From T3Sed10-213 sp012519365 (GTDB lineage: Bacteria; Planctomycetota; Phycisphaerae; Sedimentisphaerales; Anaerohalosphaeraceae): 60,231 bases of DNA. The stretch covers positions 1-60,231 of the forward strand of contig JAPXLV010000008.1 in assembly GCA_033809355.1 (NCBI GenBank). The letters run 5' to 3'. A program made the translations under genes and the position numbers. Position 1 is the stretch's first letter. The number at the start of each line of letters is the position of its first letter. Shown piece by piece: positions 46,098-55,570 of this stretch. The notes beneath the pieces were generated by a model that did no database searches, was not told the DNA's origin, and was given only the letters and a program-made list of their open reading frames with translations.

Positions 46098-47606
46098 ATG
46101 GATGATTTATCGTCAAAACACGAAGTCACGCTGAAAGAGCAGGATGAATTTGCTCGCACGCTTATTCCAGATGAGTCTTCGTCCACTGAGCCGCAGACCG
46201 AAACGCCTTTGCCGGAACAGCCGGCCGCACCCAAACAGCCCCCTTGGGTCGGCAAGGTCATGGGGCACTTCAAATTGTTGCGTCTTATCGGCCAAGGGGC
46301 GATGGGCATGGTCATTCAGGCCGAGGACATCAACTTGAGGCGGATTGTGGCACTAAAAGTGCTTCGAAAGCAGTTGACTACCGGCGAAAAAGGCAAAAAG
46401 GCTGTCGAGCAGTTCTTGCGGGAAGCGCGAGCGGCCGCGGCGTTAGAGCACCCCAACATCGTTCGTGTTTTTGAAATCAATCAGCATGCCGGCTGGTGGT
46501 ACATTGCGATGGAAATGGTCGAAGGCAACAGTCTTCAGGCGATTGTCAAGGCCACCGGCTGTTTGCCGCCGATGCGGGCCTGCCCGATTATCGCCGATGC
46601 CGCCCAGGGACTGGAGGCGGCTCACGAATTGGGGATGATTCACCGCGATATCAAACCCGGCAATATCCTGGTCTCACGGAATGGCAGAGGCAAACTGACG
46701 GATTTTGGGCTGGTCAGAATTGAAGATCCCAGCGATCCGGACGATGCCTTTGCCCAAAAATCAATCGGAACGCCTTTGTACATGGCGCCGGAGATGATTC
46801 GCCACCAGCCGATTACCCCGGCCGTCGATATTTACAGTCTGGGGGCGACCCTGTACTATACCCTGACCGGCAGGCCGCCGTACACGGGCGAAAAAATCGA
46901 AGAGATTCTTGAGCAGCATCTGCACAACCCACCGCCGAGGATTTCCGAGAGCGTTGAGCAGTGCACGCCGACCTTGGCCAATCTTGTCGAGCGAATGATG
47001 GTCAAATCGCCCGAGTTGCGTCCCAGCGCTGCCGATGTGGCCGCTATTCTGCGTGCCGAGGCGATCTTGCTGACGCCGGACACCTATCTTCCGACTGTCC
47101 CGGCCGGTTCGACGATGGGGACAACCTGGCATGGACTGCAATCGACCAAAACCCAATTGGCCAGCCTGACCGCGGCACGAACCGGCCTTCTCACGGCGTC
47201 CAAACCCAATCGGTTCGTCCATCTGTTGCGAATGTGGTGGTTCTGGACGGCGTTGGTGCCCATTCTGGTGGTTGTGTCGGGCGTGGGTCTCTGGCTGTAT
47301 CACGCCAAAACCCCTCCCCCAAAACAGCCTGTGCCGATCAGCAGCCTGTTTCCGAATGCACCCCCATTTTATGGAACGCGGCCGGAGGGCGGGTTGCCTG
47401 AGCCTGCCGAACCGTTGGAGAAGATTCCGGCCTTTTCGTGGAAAGGGAAGGTGTCTCTTCCCGGCTGTCGCTATGTTGCCAGCAGATCCGGCCGTTATTA
47501 TTATTCCATCGACGATGAGCGAGCAATATTTATTCGAGCCGACCTGTGCGTGGGATACGAAACAGCCCAACAGGCCCAACGCGCTGGCAAGCAACCGGCT
47601 CCCTAA
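46098..47606 (+). CDS. Ser/Thr protein kinase, PknB-like, membrane anchored
   Basis: A 502-residue Hanks-type kinase. A proline-rich N-terminal segment (1-50) precedes the kinase domain (about 53-320): glycine loop LIGQGAMGMVIQAED, Lys in ALKVL (about 86), IHRDIKPGN (about 180), DFG (about 201) and GTPLYMAPE (about 227), so it should be active. A linker leads to one membrane segment, ALVPILVVVSGVGLWLY (about 384-400). The C-terminal 100 residues outside the membrane carry no PASTA repeats and no domain I can name. Kinases of this type are abundant in planctomycetes. The substrate is unknown. Confidence 0.92.
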   Translation: MDDLSSKHEVTLKEQDEFARTLIPDESSSTEPQTETPLPEQPAAPKQPPWVGKVMGHFKLLRLIGQGAMGMVIQAEDINLRRIVALKVLRKQLTTGEKGKKAVEQFLREARAAAALEHPNIVRVFEINQHAGWWYIAMEMVEGNSLQAIVKATGCLPPMRACPIIADAAQGLEAAHELGMIHRDIKPGNILVSRNGRGKLTDFGLVRIEDPSDPDDAFAQKSIGTPLYMAPEMIRHQPITPAVDIYSLGATLYYTLTGRPPYTGEKIEEILEQHLHNPPPRISESVEQCTPTLANLVERMMVKSPELRPSAADVAAILRAEAILLTPDTYLPTVPAGSTMGTTWHGLQSTKTQLASLTAARTGLLTASKPNRFVHLLRMWWFWTALVPILVVVSGVGLWLYHAKTPPPKQPVPISSLFPNAPPFYGTRPEGGLPEPAEPLEKIPAFSWKGKVSLPGCRYVASRSGRYYYSIDDERAIFIRADLCVGYETAQQAQRAGKQPAP

Positions 47607-47672
47607 CATCCCCTGGCTTGCTGGTCGACCTGCCAGAGGCGGGTCGCGGGAAACACCATCAGGATAGCCGTT

Positions 47673-50189
47673 TTACGGCGTTTTTCGTTCTATCAGATAC
47701 CACATTGTCCCGTGCGTCGCATCCAGTCGAACACGGCCGTCCACGACCGGCACGGTGCTGCGGATAGACCCGTCCGCGTTGAGCAGATAGCAGACGACCT
47801 CGGCGTCATAAAACGGCGAATCCGGGGCAAACTGGAGAGATCCGACCACTGGCTCGATCCGCACCGGCGCCGTGCCCCACTGGCGACCCACCGTGCGGCG
47901 ATCCTCAGAGAACTGCATTCCTGTATTCTCACATCGTCCGCACGCGGTCACCAGAAGTTTTCGACAGGACGTTGTCAGCGGTTTGCCGTCCCATGAAGTG
48001 ACCACTACCGCCGCAAACTCCGGCTGCTCGAGATGAACGGTAAAATCTTCAGTGATGCTGCCAAACCGTTCGGTCTTACCGGTCAACACTCGACAGCGGT
48101 CATTACCGATGGCATACAGCCCCTTGCCATTGACTACATCCCAGCGCATCATGATCTTGGGACCAAGTGGTTTAGCAACGCCCATCACGTGTTCTTTTAC
48201 GTCCGGACCCAGCGCTGCCGGCATATTGCTGCCCGCTTTCATATGCAGCTTGGCAAGTGTTTCAACCGACATCGTGGAAATGTCTGTTTGCCACGGCGTA
48301 AGTGGCCCCAGAAGAGCCTCTCGAAACAGTTTCGCCCCGGCCGGCATAAACCCCCACTTGGACGGATTGGTATCAATATCAAAAAAACTGTTCAAGTGTT
48401 CTCGATCCCATGCGTTGTTGCTGTGCGAATACGTATAGAGCCATACGCCGTCCCAATCCTGCGCCGCAGCAAACGAGGCAATCATTGGCACGCACTCGGC
48501 TTGGCTGTCCAGCGGCGCCGGATGGTTGTATTCGCTGACGGTAAACGGCTTTCCGGCCATCCGCTCAGCGGCCAGACGCAGCAGCGTCGCTTCATCCGGG
48601 TAGTCGCTCATCGCCTTCTGATCAATCAGCCAATCGCCCGGATCCCACGGCCGACGCGGAAATCGCGGATGTTGCCAGTAGGCGTGACTGTCGATAAAGT
48701 CCATATCGCTCTGAGCATACAACCCCAACGGCCCAAAGACAATCGTTCCGGTCACCATCCCCCGAAAATTCAAGTCCTCTTTGATGAACCGATACATCTG
48801 GTCAAAATACGCCTTTTCCGTTTCAGCCAGAAACATCATTCGGTCAAGACGTCGCCGCTGTGATTCGATATTCGCAAACACGCCCACAGTTGCCTTTTCC
48901 AGCGACTCGCCCGGTTCCAGTTCATACTGAACCCCCGGCTGCAGGCTGATACGCCAGAGCGCAAACGGCGTCTGGCAATTGCCGAAACTGATCGACACGC
49001 GGGCATCGGTATCCGATTGCGGTGCGGTAAAAGTCAGTGTCAGATTTTGCCATTCCGGCTTCAGTTCAATGTGTTTCCACAATCCCAAATTCGCCCACGG
49101 CTCGTGTGCCATCCCGACCGACAACGTCACCCGACAGGGCTGCTGGGCTGCTGCAGCCAGTTGTAATGTGTAACTTTGACCGGCCCGAACAGCCAACGAC
49201 CGCTGATTGAATTGCAGATGCCAGTCGGTTCCTGAAATCCGCTTCGGCTGAATAACCAGCGCTCTTCGCCCATTAAACACGGCCGTTTGCAACTCAGCCT
49301 GACAACCCGAATGCTGCTCAAGCACCCATTCGGCAGGTGCGGCCTGCTGCGGTTCAAACTCGGAAAAATCGGCATTGCGCAGCATCGGACGGCCCAGCGG
49401 CTCGGATTCTTTCGTCCATGCCTTTGCCAGTTGCTCGGTGGTGCCGTAGCGATCCTTGAGCCAGGTGTTAAACAAACGGCGCAGCTGCTCGGCATACACC
49501 TCCGGCAGCGTCGGCAGCACATGATCGGCACTCCACATAAATAAACTGTTTTCGTTGGTAATCTCCGTAATCGCCACGGCGTAATCTTGAGCATACGTCA
49601 TTTGGCGATACGCATTCTTTCGCGTCAGCAACGCGCGGGCATACTCCTTTTGGGCCTCAATCAGCTGCGGCATAAAAATCGACACCATCTTGTCGTAACT
49701 TTCATCCGCCTGCGGCAACCCTAAAAACCGGCTATGCTCTCGACCCACATGCAGATTCAGATTGGTATAAATGCTCCGTTGAGCCAGCTGGTCGATAAAA
49801 TAATCCAGCCGATCTAGGGCCTCGGGGTGCAATCCCTTGCCGTTTTCATTCCAGATGCCGCTCGGCCAGGTCGATGTGTCCAGATGATGCAGCCGCACCA
49901 CATTAACGCCGAACTCGGCCATGCGGCGGGCGACCTTCTGGGCGTCCTGATGGCTCGGCAAACAGGCGGCAAACGACAAATTCACCCCCCACAGTCGTAT
50001 CCGTCGTCCGTCGGCCGTGACAAAATGCTCTCGCGCAAAGAGCCGGTCACTTTCTTTCAGCGATGACGATGAAAACAGCAGCGGCGATTGCGGATTCATC
50101 TCCAAAGGAATGACAAACGGCGTCAATTGAGCCCCAAAGACCTGAACCCCAGCGACTAAAACAAGCCCCCAAAAACGTATTCGACACAT
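47673..50189 (-). CDS. Secreted clan GH-A glycoside hydrolase with internal beta-sandwich module
   Basis: About 838 residues from the ATG at 50189, with AAGGAGAG just upstream and a signal peptide ending near QVFGA. The N-terminal third is a TIM-barrel of the GH5/beta-galactosidase type: RIRLWGVNLSF, then FGVNVVRLHHLD, with the proposed acid/base Glu near residue 213 in ITNEN. A carbohydrate-binding-like insert (about 280-430) contains SYTLQLAAAAQQP. The second half of the barrel follows, with the likely nucleophile near residue 551 in FTVSEYNHPA. The polysaccharide substrate cannot be read from the sequence. The gene converges on the kinase gene with 66 bases between them. Confidence 0.8.
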   Translation of the reverse strand: MCRIRFWGLVLVAGVQVFGAQLTPFVIPLEMNPQSPLLFSSSSLKESDRLFAREHFVTADGRRIRLWGVNLSFAACLPSHQDAQKVARRMAEFGVNVVRLHHLDTSTWPSGIWNENGKGLHPEALDRLDYFIDQLAQRSIYTNLNLHVGREHSRFLGLPQADESYDKMVSIFMPQLIEAQKEYARALLTRKNAYRQMTYAQDYAVAITEITNENSLFMWSADHVLPTLPEVYAEQLRRLFNTWLKDRYGTTEQLAKAWTKESEPLGRPMLRNADFSEFEPQQAAPAEWVLEQHSGCQAELQTAVFNGRRALVIQPKRISGTDWHLQFNQRSLAVRAGQSYTLQLAAAAQQPCRVTLSVGMAHEPWANLGLWKHIELKPEWQNLTLTFTAPQSDTDARVSISFGNCQTPFALWRISLQPGVQYELEPGESLEKATVGVFANIESQRRRLDRMMFLAETEKAYFDQMYRFIKEDLNFRGMVTGTIVFGPLGLYAQSDMDFIDSHAYWQHPRFPRRPWDPGDWLIDQKAMSDYPDEATLLRLAAERMAGKPFTVSEYNHPAPLDSQAECVPMIASFAAAQDWDGVWLYTYSHSNNAWDREHLNSFFDIDTNPSKWGFMPAGAKLFREALLGPLTPWQTDISTMSVETLAKLHMKAGSNMPAALGPDVKEHVMGVAKPLGPKIMMRWDVVNGKGLYAIGNDRCRVLTGKTERFGSITEDFTVHLEQPEFAAVVVTSWDGKPLTTSCRKLLVTACGRCENTGMQFSEDRRTVGRQWGTAPVRIEPVVGSLQFAPDSPFYDAEVVCYLLNADGSIRSTVPVVDGRVRLDATHGTMWYLIERKTP

Positions 50190-50225
50190 TATCGCTCTCC
50201 TTAAAAAGCAGGTATCAACACCTCT

Positions 50226-50254
50226 ATTATAAAAGATCAAAGCAGGGCGGTAAA
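50226..50254 (-). promoter_or_regulatory. Promoter of the GH-A glycosidase
   Basis: On the minus strand TTTACC (50254-50249), 17 bases, then a perfect TATAAT (50231-50226). Transcription would start near 50219, about 30 bases before the ATG. Confidence 0.65.
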
Positions 50255-50280
50255 GCCTCAAAATATCCGAAGGATATATA

Positions 50281-50309
50281 TTGCGTTGACCGCGATCGGC
50301 CGGTACAAT
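50281..50309 (+). promoter_or_regulatory. Promoter of the ACT-domain gene
   Basis: TTGCGT (50281-50286), 17 bases, then TACAAT (50304-50309). The -35 is weak. It lies divergent to the glycosidase promoter; the start near 50316 leaves a leader of about 28 bases before the ATG at 50344. Confidence 0.5.
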
Positions 50310-50343
50310 TCACCCGTCAAGTAAACGCTAAATGGAGAGGTTT

Positions 50344-50643
50344 ATGGCCAAAAAACAAGATGACAAAGCCCGGCAAATTTGCATTGTCACCGTCACCGGC
50401 AAGGACAAAGTCGGCATCATTGCGCGGATCAGCACAACAATGGCCAAAGCCAACGTCAACATCATTGATGTCAGTCAGCGGATTATGGAGGCGTATTTCG
50501 TGATGACGATGGCCTGCGATATCACCGATGCGACCGCAGATATGGACAAACTCCAAAAGCAACTGGCACGAATCGCCAAAGAGATGGACTTAAACATTAC
50601 GTTCCAGCACGAAAACATCTTCAAAATGATGCATCGCGTCTGA
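50344..50643 (+). CDS. ACT-domain protein (UPF0237 family)
   Basis: A 99-residue single ACT domain, beginning KQDDKARQICIVTVTGKDKVG and continuing ISTTMAKANVNIIDVSQRI, the UPF0237 pattern. ACT domains bind amino acids; in other genomes this family usually pairs with a DUF711/PFL_0238-type gene, which is not adjacent here. GGAGAGG precedes the ATG at 50344; an in-frame ATG at 50332 lacks that site. The role is unknown. Confidence 0.9.
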   Translation: MAKKQDDKARQICIVTVTGKDKVGIIARISTTMAKANVNIIDVSQRIMEAYFVMTMACDITDATADMDKLQKQLARIAKEMDLNITFQHENIFKMMHRV

Positions 50644-50691
50644 AACCAGCAAACAGAACCACGATATTGTGTCTTGACAAAACAAAAAAAA

Positions 50692-50709
50692 GCCGTCAAG
50701 ACGGTTTTC
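50692..50709. terminator. Bidirectional terminator between ACT and FKBP genes
   Basis: GCCGTC (50692-50697) pairs with GACGGT (50700-50705). The plus strand continues with T-rich TTTTCTTCT and the minus strand with eight T, so transcripts from both convergent genes can end here. The minus-strand tract is the stronger. Confidence 0.75.
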
Positions 50710-50743
50710 TTCTGTCCTGACGACTCGGCAGATTTCCTATCGG

Positions 50744-51184
50744 CTAAGCCGTTTCTACCCCCTCTACCAGGGTAATCTCAAACGTCAAATCCTCTCCGGC
50801 CAGAGCGTGGTTCATGTCCAGAATCACGTTTTCATCATCCAGCCCGACCACTTTGACCAGCAGCCTTTGACCATCGCGTGTGCCGACTTCGATTGTGTCA
50901 CCGACCTTCAATTCCATATCCGGCGGAACCTGACTGAGGCTGACGGGAATAATACGCTCGTCAAGCCGCGGCCCATAGGCGTTCTCGGCCGGAATGGTGA
51001 TGGTTTTGGTCTCATTGATTTCCATCCCGACCGCGGCGTTCTCAAAATCGGCAATGAGCTGACCGTCGCCGATCTTGTATTGAATCGGCTCACGTTCGAT
51101 TGAACTGTCAAAAACAGTGCCGTCGTCCAGTTTTCCCGTATAGTGGACTTTGACCACATCGCCGGTTTTTGCCTTTGTCGTCAT
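50744..51184 (-). CDS. FKBP-type peptidyl-prolyl isomerase, SlyD-like
   Basis: A 146-residue cytoplasmic protein with no signal peptide. VKVHYTGKLDDGTVFDSS and GDGQLIADFENAAVGM form the FKBP core; the chaperone insert follows (AYGPRLDERIIPVSLSQVPP) and DMNHALAGEDLTFEI closes the fold. It lacks the histidine-rich metal-binding tail of Escherichia coli SlyD. GAAAGGACAGCAG lies before the ATG. A chaperone/isomerase role is established for the family. Confidence 0.93.
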   Translation of the reverse strand: MTTKAKTGDVVKVHYTGKLDDGTVFDSSIEREPIQYKIGDGQLIADFENAAVGMEINETKTITIPAENAYGPRLDERIIPVSLSQVPPDMELKVGDTIEVGTRDGQRLLVKVVGLDDENVILDMNHALAGEDLTFEITLVEGVETA

Positions 51185-51337
51185 ACTGCTGTCCTTTCTT
51201 ATCTTAACTCATTTGTGCCGTGCAGTATCACAGACCTGCCGATTAAATACAAAGATTTTATGCAGTATTTCGATTTTTTACGACGTTGACGAAAACCTTC
51301 GGCATAAACGGCACCCCTTGCTGTCCCTCTGGCCGAT

Positions 51338-53317
51338 TTACGGGGTCGGTGTGGTTTGCAGCCATTGTGACGCCAAAACGGAAAAATCGAAAAAATCCAC
51401 TCGCCCGTCACCGCCGATCGGCAGAATATCCGTCATCCCGGACGACGTGAGCCATGTTTCTGCAAAAAAATGCAAATCTGCTGTACTTACCACGTGATCT
51501 TGCGTGAAATCTGACGGCAGCGTCTTGCCCAGCCACACCGGCCCGACACCTGTATCGGTCAAGATGAATGGCTTGATTCGTCCATCAGGTTCATAATGCA
51601 GGTACTCAATAGCAATAGAACGCGAGCCGGAATACGGCCCCGAGCCACTGCGGTTATTCCACCGATGATAAAAGATGTACCATTGTCCCATCGCCGGATT
51701 AAACAAAATCGAATGGTGTCCCGGCCCTTTGTGAAAGCCGTCGCTGACCATCAGTGCCCCCTGATATGTCCACGGTCCGACGGGACTGGGCGCGGTGCAG
51801 TAATGCACTGAATACGTATCGCTGTTCCATCCGCCGTGGCTGTAGGACAAATAATAAATGCCATTGCGGGTGTGCATAAAGGCGCCTTCGGTGAAGTTGG
51901 GCGGATTGGCCACCGCAATCTCACGCGCAAAACTGATCATATCCTTGTTCAATTCAAAGACGCGCAGCCGTGAACCCGCGCTGCCCCCGGCATACAAATA
52001 CGATTTCCCCGTTGCGGGGTCCGTAAAGACCATCGCGTCTATCGCCTCAAACGTCGGGTTATTGTTGTCCGACAGCAGCGCACGGCCGCTATCGATAAAC
52101 GGCCCGGCCGGCGAATTACTCCAGGCCACACCAATGTGCGAGGGCTTAGGTCCGACCGAATAATACAAGTAATACGTGCCGTTTTTCTCTGTGATGCCCG
52201 GCGCCCAGGCGTGCTTATCGCCGGGAATCCACGACATATTTCGAAAGTCAAGAATTGGCCCGTGGGTCTGCCAGTGGACCAGATCTGACGATGAATATGT
52301 GTAAAACTGCGTCCGCGGCCCGGAGGTGGGGTATATCCACACCTTGTTGTCGGCCAACAGTACATCCGGATCGGCGCCGTCCATTATCGGATTGCGATCG
52401 ACCGTCGGTTTGGGCATCATCAAAAATTGCGCCGGTTTCAAGGCCACTGACGAAATCCGTACCTCGTCAATATACCCATACGCCCGATCGGTATGCCCGC
52501 CGTTATACAGTCCGCGTCCAACCGACCACCCCCCAGCGTGCCAGTCGTTGCCGTTGGTGGTGCCTTTGGCCAGTGCTGTATTGGGGCTGCCGCTGAGCGT
52601 CAAATCGGTTTGGGCCACCCGATGCGGATTCGTGCCGGCCGAGACATTCGCCAGATACAGCGACAGCGTCTGCCCAGTGCTCACCGCTGCCATATAATAC
52701 CACTGTCCCGTGTCCCCGTCAGGGTCGCTGCTCCAGTCAAATCCCTGAATCATTCCCCGTTCGGAGACGGCCTCATGCCAGTAGCCCGACACATCCGCAA
52801 AGCAAATCGCCACACTCTGATCCGGCCGTATCTGAAAGTACAGTGCCGCCAGCCGTGGATCGTGTGAGGCCACACCCATTGCATCCCGCCCGACAATCGT
52901 CCGATGGTGTGTGCCGCTTTCAGGCTTGAAAAACGCCTCAATTGTAAATTGCCCCGGCGTTACGGTTTCGATATCAATGCCGGTCGGGTAACTTCCCGGG
53001 CCGTAACTTTGAGTCGTTGACCGCGTGGCCAGGGTCGGTGCCGAACCGCTATTTTTAACACTGAAATGATTGATCTGCTGGGTCTGCGGCACCGGGGTGT
53101 AGGGCGTCTGGTTCCGATATTCATAGCCGCCGTTACCGCCTTGCGACCACGGATCCAGATGATTCCCATTGCCCGAGACATCCGGGACCCCGAACGGCTT
53201 GTTCACCGGCACACCGGCCGGGCCTTGTTCAAATCGCCAGTAGGCCAGCGTCTGAGCCCTTGCCGAACCTGCGATAATGGCGACAAAAAGCACCACCTCT
53301 AAAAAAGATTTCTGCAT
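51338..53317 (-). CDS. Secreted GH43-family glycosidase with LamG and dockerin-like modules
   Basis: About 659 residues. A signal peptide ends near SARAQ. Residues 20-280 resemble a concanavalin-like LamG module (RFEQGPAGVP, WRFEQ, ITDGVW-like strands, YIDEVRISSVAL). The GH43 five-blade propeller follows (about 300-595): DGADPDVLLADNKVW, HAWAPGITEKNGTYYLYYS, EAIDAMVFTDPATG and FTEGAFMHTRNGIYYLSYS, which supply the usual acidic residues. GH43 enzymes are mostly arabinofuranosidases and xylosidases. The C-terminal 60 residues have two EF-hand-like repeats ending in FAETWL and LASQWL, the dockerin-like tail common in Phycisphaerae exported enzymes. The start at 53317 is preceded by a G-rich run. 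Confidence 0.85.
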   Translation of the reverse strand: MQKSFLEVVLFVAIIAGSARAQTLAYWRFEQGPAGVPVNKPFGVPDVSGNGNHLDPWSQGGNGGYEYRNQTPYTPVPQTQQINHFSVKNSGSAPTLATRSTTQSYGPGSYPTGIDIETVTPGQFTIEAFFKPESGTHHRTIVGRDAMGVASHDPRLAALYFQIRPDQSVAICFADVSGYWHEAVSERGMIQGFDWSSDPDGDTGQWYYMAAVSTGQTLSLYLANVSAGTNPHRVAQTDLTLSGSPNTALAKGTTNGNDWHAGGWSVGRGLYNGGHTDRAYGYIDEVRISSVALKPAQFLMMPKPTVDRNPIMDGADPDVLLADNKVWIYPTSGPRTQFYTYSSSDLVHWQTHGPILDFRNMSWIPGDKHAWAPGITEKNGTYYLYYSVGPKPSHIGVAWSNSPAGPFIDSGRALLSDNNNPTFEAIDAMVFTDPATGKSYLYAGGSAGSRLRVFELNKDMISFAREIAVANPPNFTEGAFMHTRNGIYYLSYSHGGWNSDTYSVHYCTAPSPVGPWTYQGALMVSDGFHKGPGHHSILFNPAMGQWYIFYHRWNNRSGSGPYSGSRSIAIEYLHYEPDGRIKPFILTDTGVGPVWLGKTLPSDFTQDHVVSTADLHFFAETWLTSSGMTDILPIGGDGRVDFFDFSVLASQWLQTTPTP

Positions 53318-53440
53318 CGACAACCCCCGTTTTACAGTAAAAAACATCTCCATTGCTGCTTATAAACGGCCTTTGGGCACCGGTTTTTAACAAAAATCCC
53401 GAACTTTTTGGGTTTTTTTGTTTTCTGAGGGGGGGGCTTT

Positions 53441-54739
53441 TTATTCAAGACGCTTCAGGACACTTTTGGCGTGGGCGTCCAGCCCCTCGACCAGCGCCAG
53501 GCGAACAATCTCCTCGCCCGCCGCGGCAAGGTCATCGCGTGAGTATTCAATAATGCTTGAGGATTTGATAAAATCGTTGCTTGTCAACGCACTGAAGTAT
53601 TTGCTGGTCTGTCGTGTCGGCAGGGTGTGGCTTGGCCCGGCCCAATAATCGCCGACCGCCACCGGGGTAAACGGCCCGATAAAAATTGCCCCCGCATTGG
53701 TCAGCCTTTCGGCAACAGCCCGACTGTCGCTTCCGCATTGCACCTGCAAATGCTCGGCCGCAAAATCATTGGCCCACGCAATCACGGCGTCCATTGACTC
53801 ACAAACCACGATTCCGCTGTATGCCTTCAAACAGCGAGCTGTCGCCTCGGCACGATTGAGCAGGGGAACCTGCTTTTGCAATTCTCCCAACACTGCACGC
53901 GCCAGCGACAGTGAATCAGTCACCACAATGCCCGCGCCGGGGTCGTGTTCGGCCTGACTGAGCATATCGGCCGCCACCCAGGCCGGATTGGCCTGTTCAT
54001 TGGCCACAATCAGCACATCGCTCGGCCCGGCAAATGAATCCATATCCACCAGACCGAAAACTTCCTTTTTGGCAAGCTGCACCACGTCATGCCCGGGGCC
54101 GACGATTTTGTCCACCTTGCCAATGGTCTCGGTCCCCCAAGCCAACGCCGCGACCGCCTGCGCTCCGCCCAGCCGATACACCTCGGTAATGCCCAGCTCA
54201 AAACAGACTCCCAAAATCACCGGATGAATGCTGCCGTTCCATCGCGGCGGCGAGACCACCACCACCTCGCGGACCCCGGCCACCTGTGCCGGAATCGCTG
54301 TCATCATCACCGTACTGGGCAACGGGGCACTGGCACCCGGGATGCACAGCCCGACGCGGTTCAGCGGTGTGTAGCGAATGCCCGGATGGGTGTTTTTGTC
54401 GCCGATAAAGATCTCGGACTGATACCTGCGAATGTTGGCGATCGCCTTGCGCAGCGTGTTTAACAGTGCCGTGTCCAGTTGGGCGTGTGCCGCCGCCAGA
54501 GCCTCTTGCGGAATGCGAAACTCCTGCGGCAAGAGGGCGATTTTGTCAAAGCGTTCGGTGTACTGGGCTACCGCCGCGTCTCCGCGACGTCCCACATCGG
54601 CAACAATCTGTCGTACTGTGTCGGCAAGTTCCGCTCGATCCTTCAAAAACTCGCTCATCGAATGCTCACGCCGAAGCTGCCGCATCCGCTGTTCAAAACC
54701 CGGCTCCGAAGCCGCCATTAACAGTTCATCAAATGTCAT
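53441..54739 (-). CDS. hisD: Histidinol dehydrogenase
   Basis: A 432-residue enzyme that catalyses the last two oxidations of histidine synthesis with NAD and zinc. CIPGASAPLPSTVMMTAIPA, GPGHDVVQLAKKEVFG, AGPSDVLIVANE and the catalytic Glu-His pair in AAEHLQV are all present. A TTG at 54754 is in frame as an alternative. It is the last gene of the acn-LOG-unknown-hisD run and lies apart from other his genes. Confidence 0.96.
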   Translation of the reverse strand: MTFDELLMAASEPGFEQRMRQLRREHSMSEFLKDRAELADTVRQIVADVGRRGDAAVAQYTERFDKIALLPQEFRIPQEALAAAHAQLDTALLNTLRKAIANIRRYQSEIFIGDKNTHPGIRYTPLNRVGLCIPGASAPLPSTVMMTAIPAQVAGVREVVVVSPPRWNGSIHPVILGVCFELGITEVYRLGGAQAVAALAWGTETIGKVDKIVGPGHDVVQLAKKEVFGLVDMDSFAGPSDVLIVANEQANPAWVAADMLSQAEHDPGAGIVVTDSLSLARAVLGELQKQVPLLNRAEATARCLKAYSGIVVCESMDAVIAWANDFAAEHLQVQCGSDSRAVAERLTNAGAIFIGPFTPVAVGDYWAGPSHTLPTRQTSKYFSALTSNDFIKSSSIIEYSRDDLAAAGEEIVRLALVEGLDAHAKSVLKRLE

Positions 54740-54763
54740 CTTCAATGCGAACAATCCCTGTCT

Positions 54764-55570
54764 TTACGGTGTAAAGTTGCCATGCGAATACGTGCGCACC
54801 GCCCGACGCGGCAGCAGATACATCTGCCCCTCATACTCGGTAATCACCCCCGAAATCACATACCGGCTGCGGCCCAATGTACGTTGCATCTGGCGTTCCA
54901 CAGCGAGCAGCGTTTGACAGGGCAGCAGACGATAAGACTCCTTCGCGACGTTCTGACCAAACGCGTCCGGCGTAAACACCATCTCATCACCGCGGCGTTC
55001 AATCAGCCCCGTCCGATGAATCAGATTGTGATCCGTGCTGACGACAACCAGTTCATCCAGCCGCCGCAAATCCGGTGTCCGCTGGTCTTTCATCATCGCC
55101 ACAATCTCAGAAGGCAAAATAGATTCTTTGGTTTTTTTTTCGGTCTGGTCGGCATCTTTGGATTCGATGGAGTCCGGGGCCGTTGGTTTTGAAAGGTCTT
55201 TCTCCGCTTCTTTCAGGGGCAAAAAATACAAACTAAAGAGAAAATTTTGCCCGCGATATTCCGTTGCCATTGCCCACAGCCGCACATCTATCGTCTTTTG
55301 CTCGCCAGCCAGTTGAGCCATCTGTTCCAGCACCGAACAAGTCAACAATGCCACGCTTTCCCCCGCCGAAAGCAGACCTTTGCCATCTGTAATCGGCTCT
55401 TTTGGGATAAACGCCCACTGGCTATCGTTTGGGTCATAGACGACACGCCCCTCAACACCGGCGACCAGATGACCTTCCGCAATTGGTCGCCCGTGCTGCG
55501 GCTGGCCAGCCGCTGTCACAGCCATGACAAGCCCCGCAACAACTGGAATAAAGTTTAGCACGTGTTTCAT
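54764..55570 (-). CDS. Exported protein of unknown function
   Basis: A 268-residue protein with a signal peptide (hydrophobic 5-21, cleavage near TAAGQ). Two conserved-looking halves (about 25-125 and 165-265) are separated by a charged low-complexity linker rich in Lys, Asp and Glu (about 130-155). I recognise no family. It overlaps the LOG gene upstream by four bases (ATGA) and ends 24 bases before hisD, so it is translationally coupled into that operon although the neighbours are cytoplasmic enzymes. Confidence 0.8.
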   Translation of the reverse strand: MKHVLNFIPVVAGLVMAVTAAGQPQHGRPIAEGHLVAGVEGRVVYDPNDSQWAFIPKEPITDGKGLLSAGESVALLTCSVLEQMAQLAGEQKTIDVRLWAMATEYRGQNFLFSLYFLPLKEAEKDLSKPTAPDSIESKDADQTEKKTKESILPSEIVAMMKDQRTPDLRRLDELVVVSTDHNLIHRTGLIERRGDEMVFTPDAFGQNVAKESYRLLPCQTLLAVERQMQRTLGRSRYVISGVITEYEGQMYLLPRRAVRTYSHGNFTP

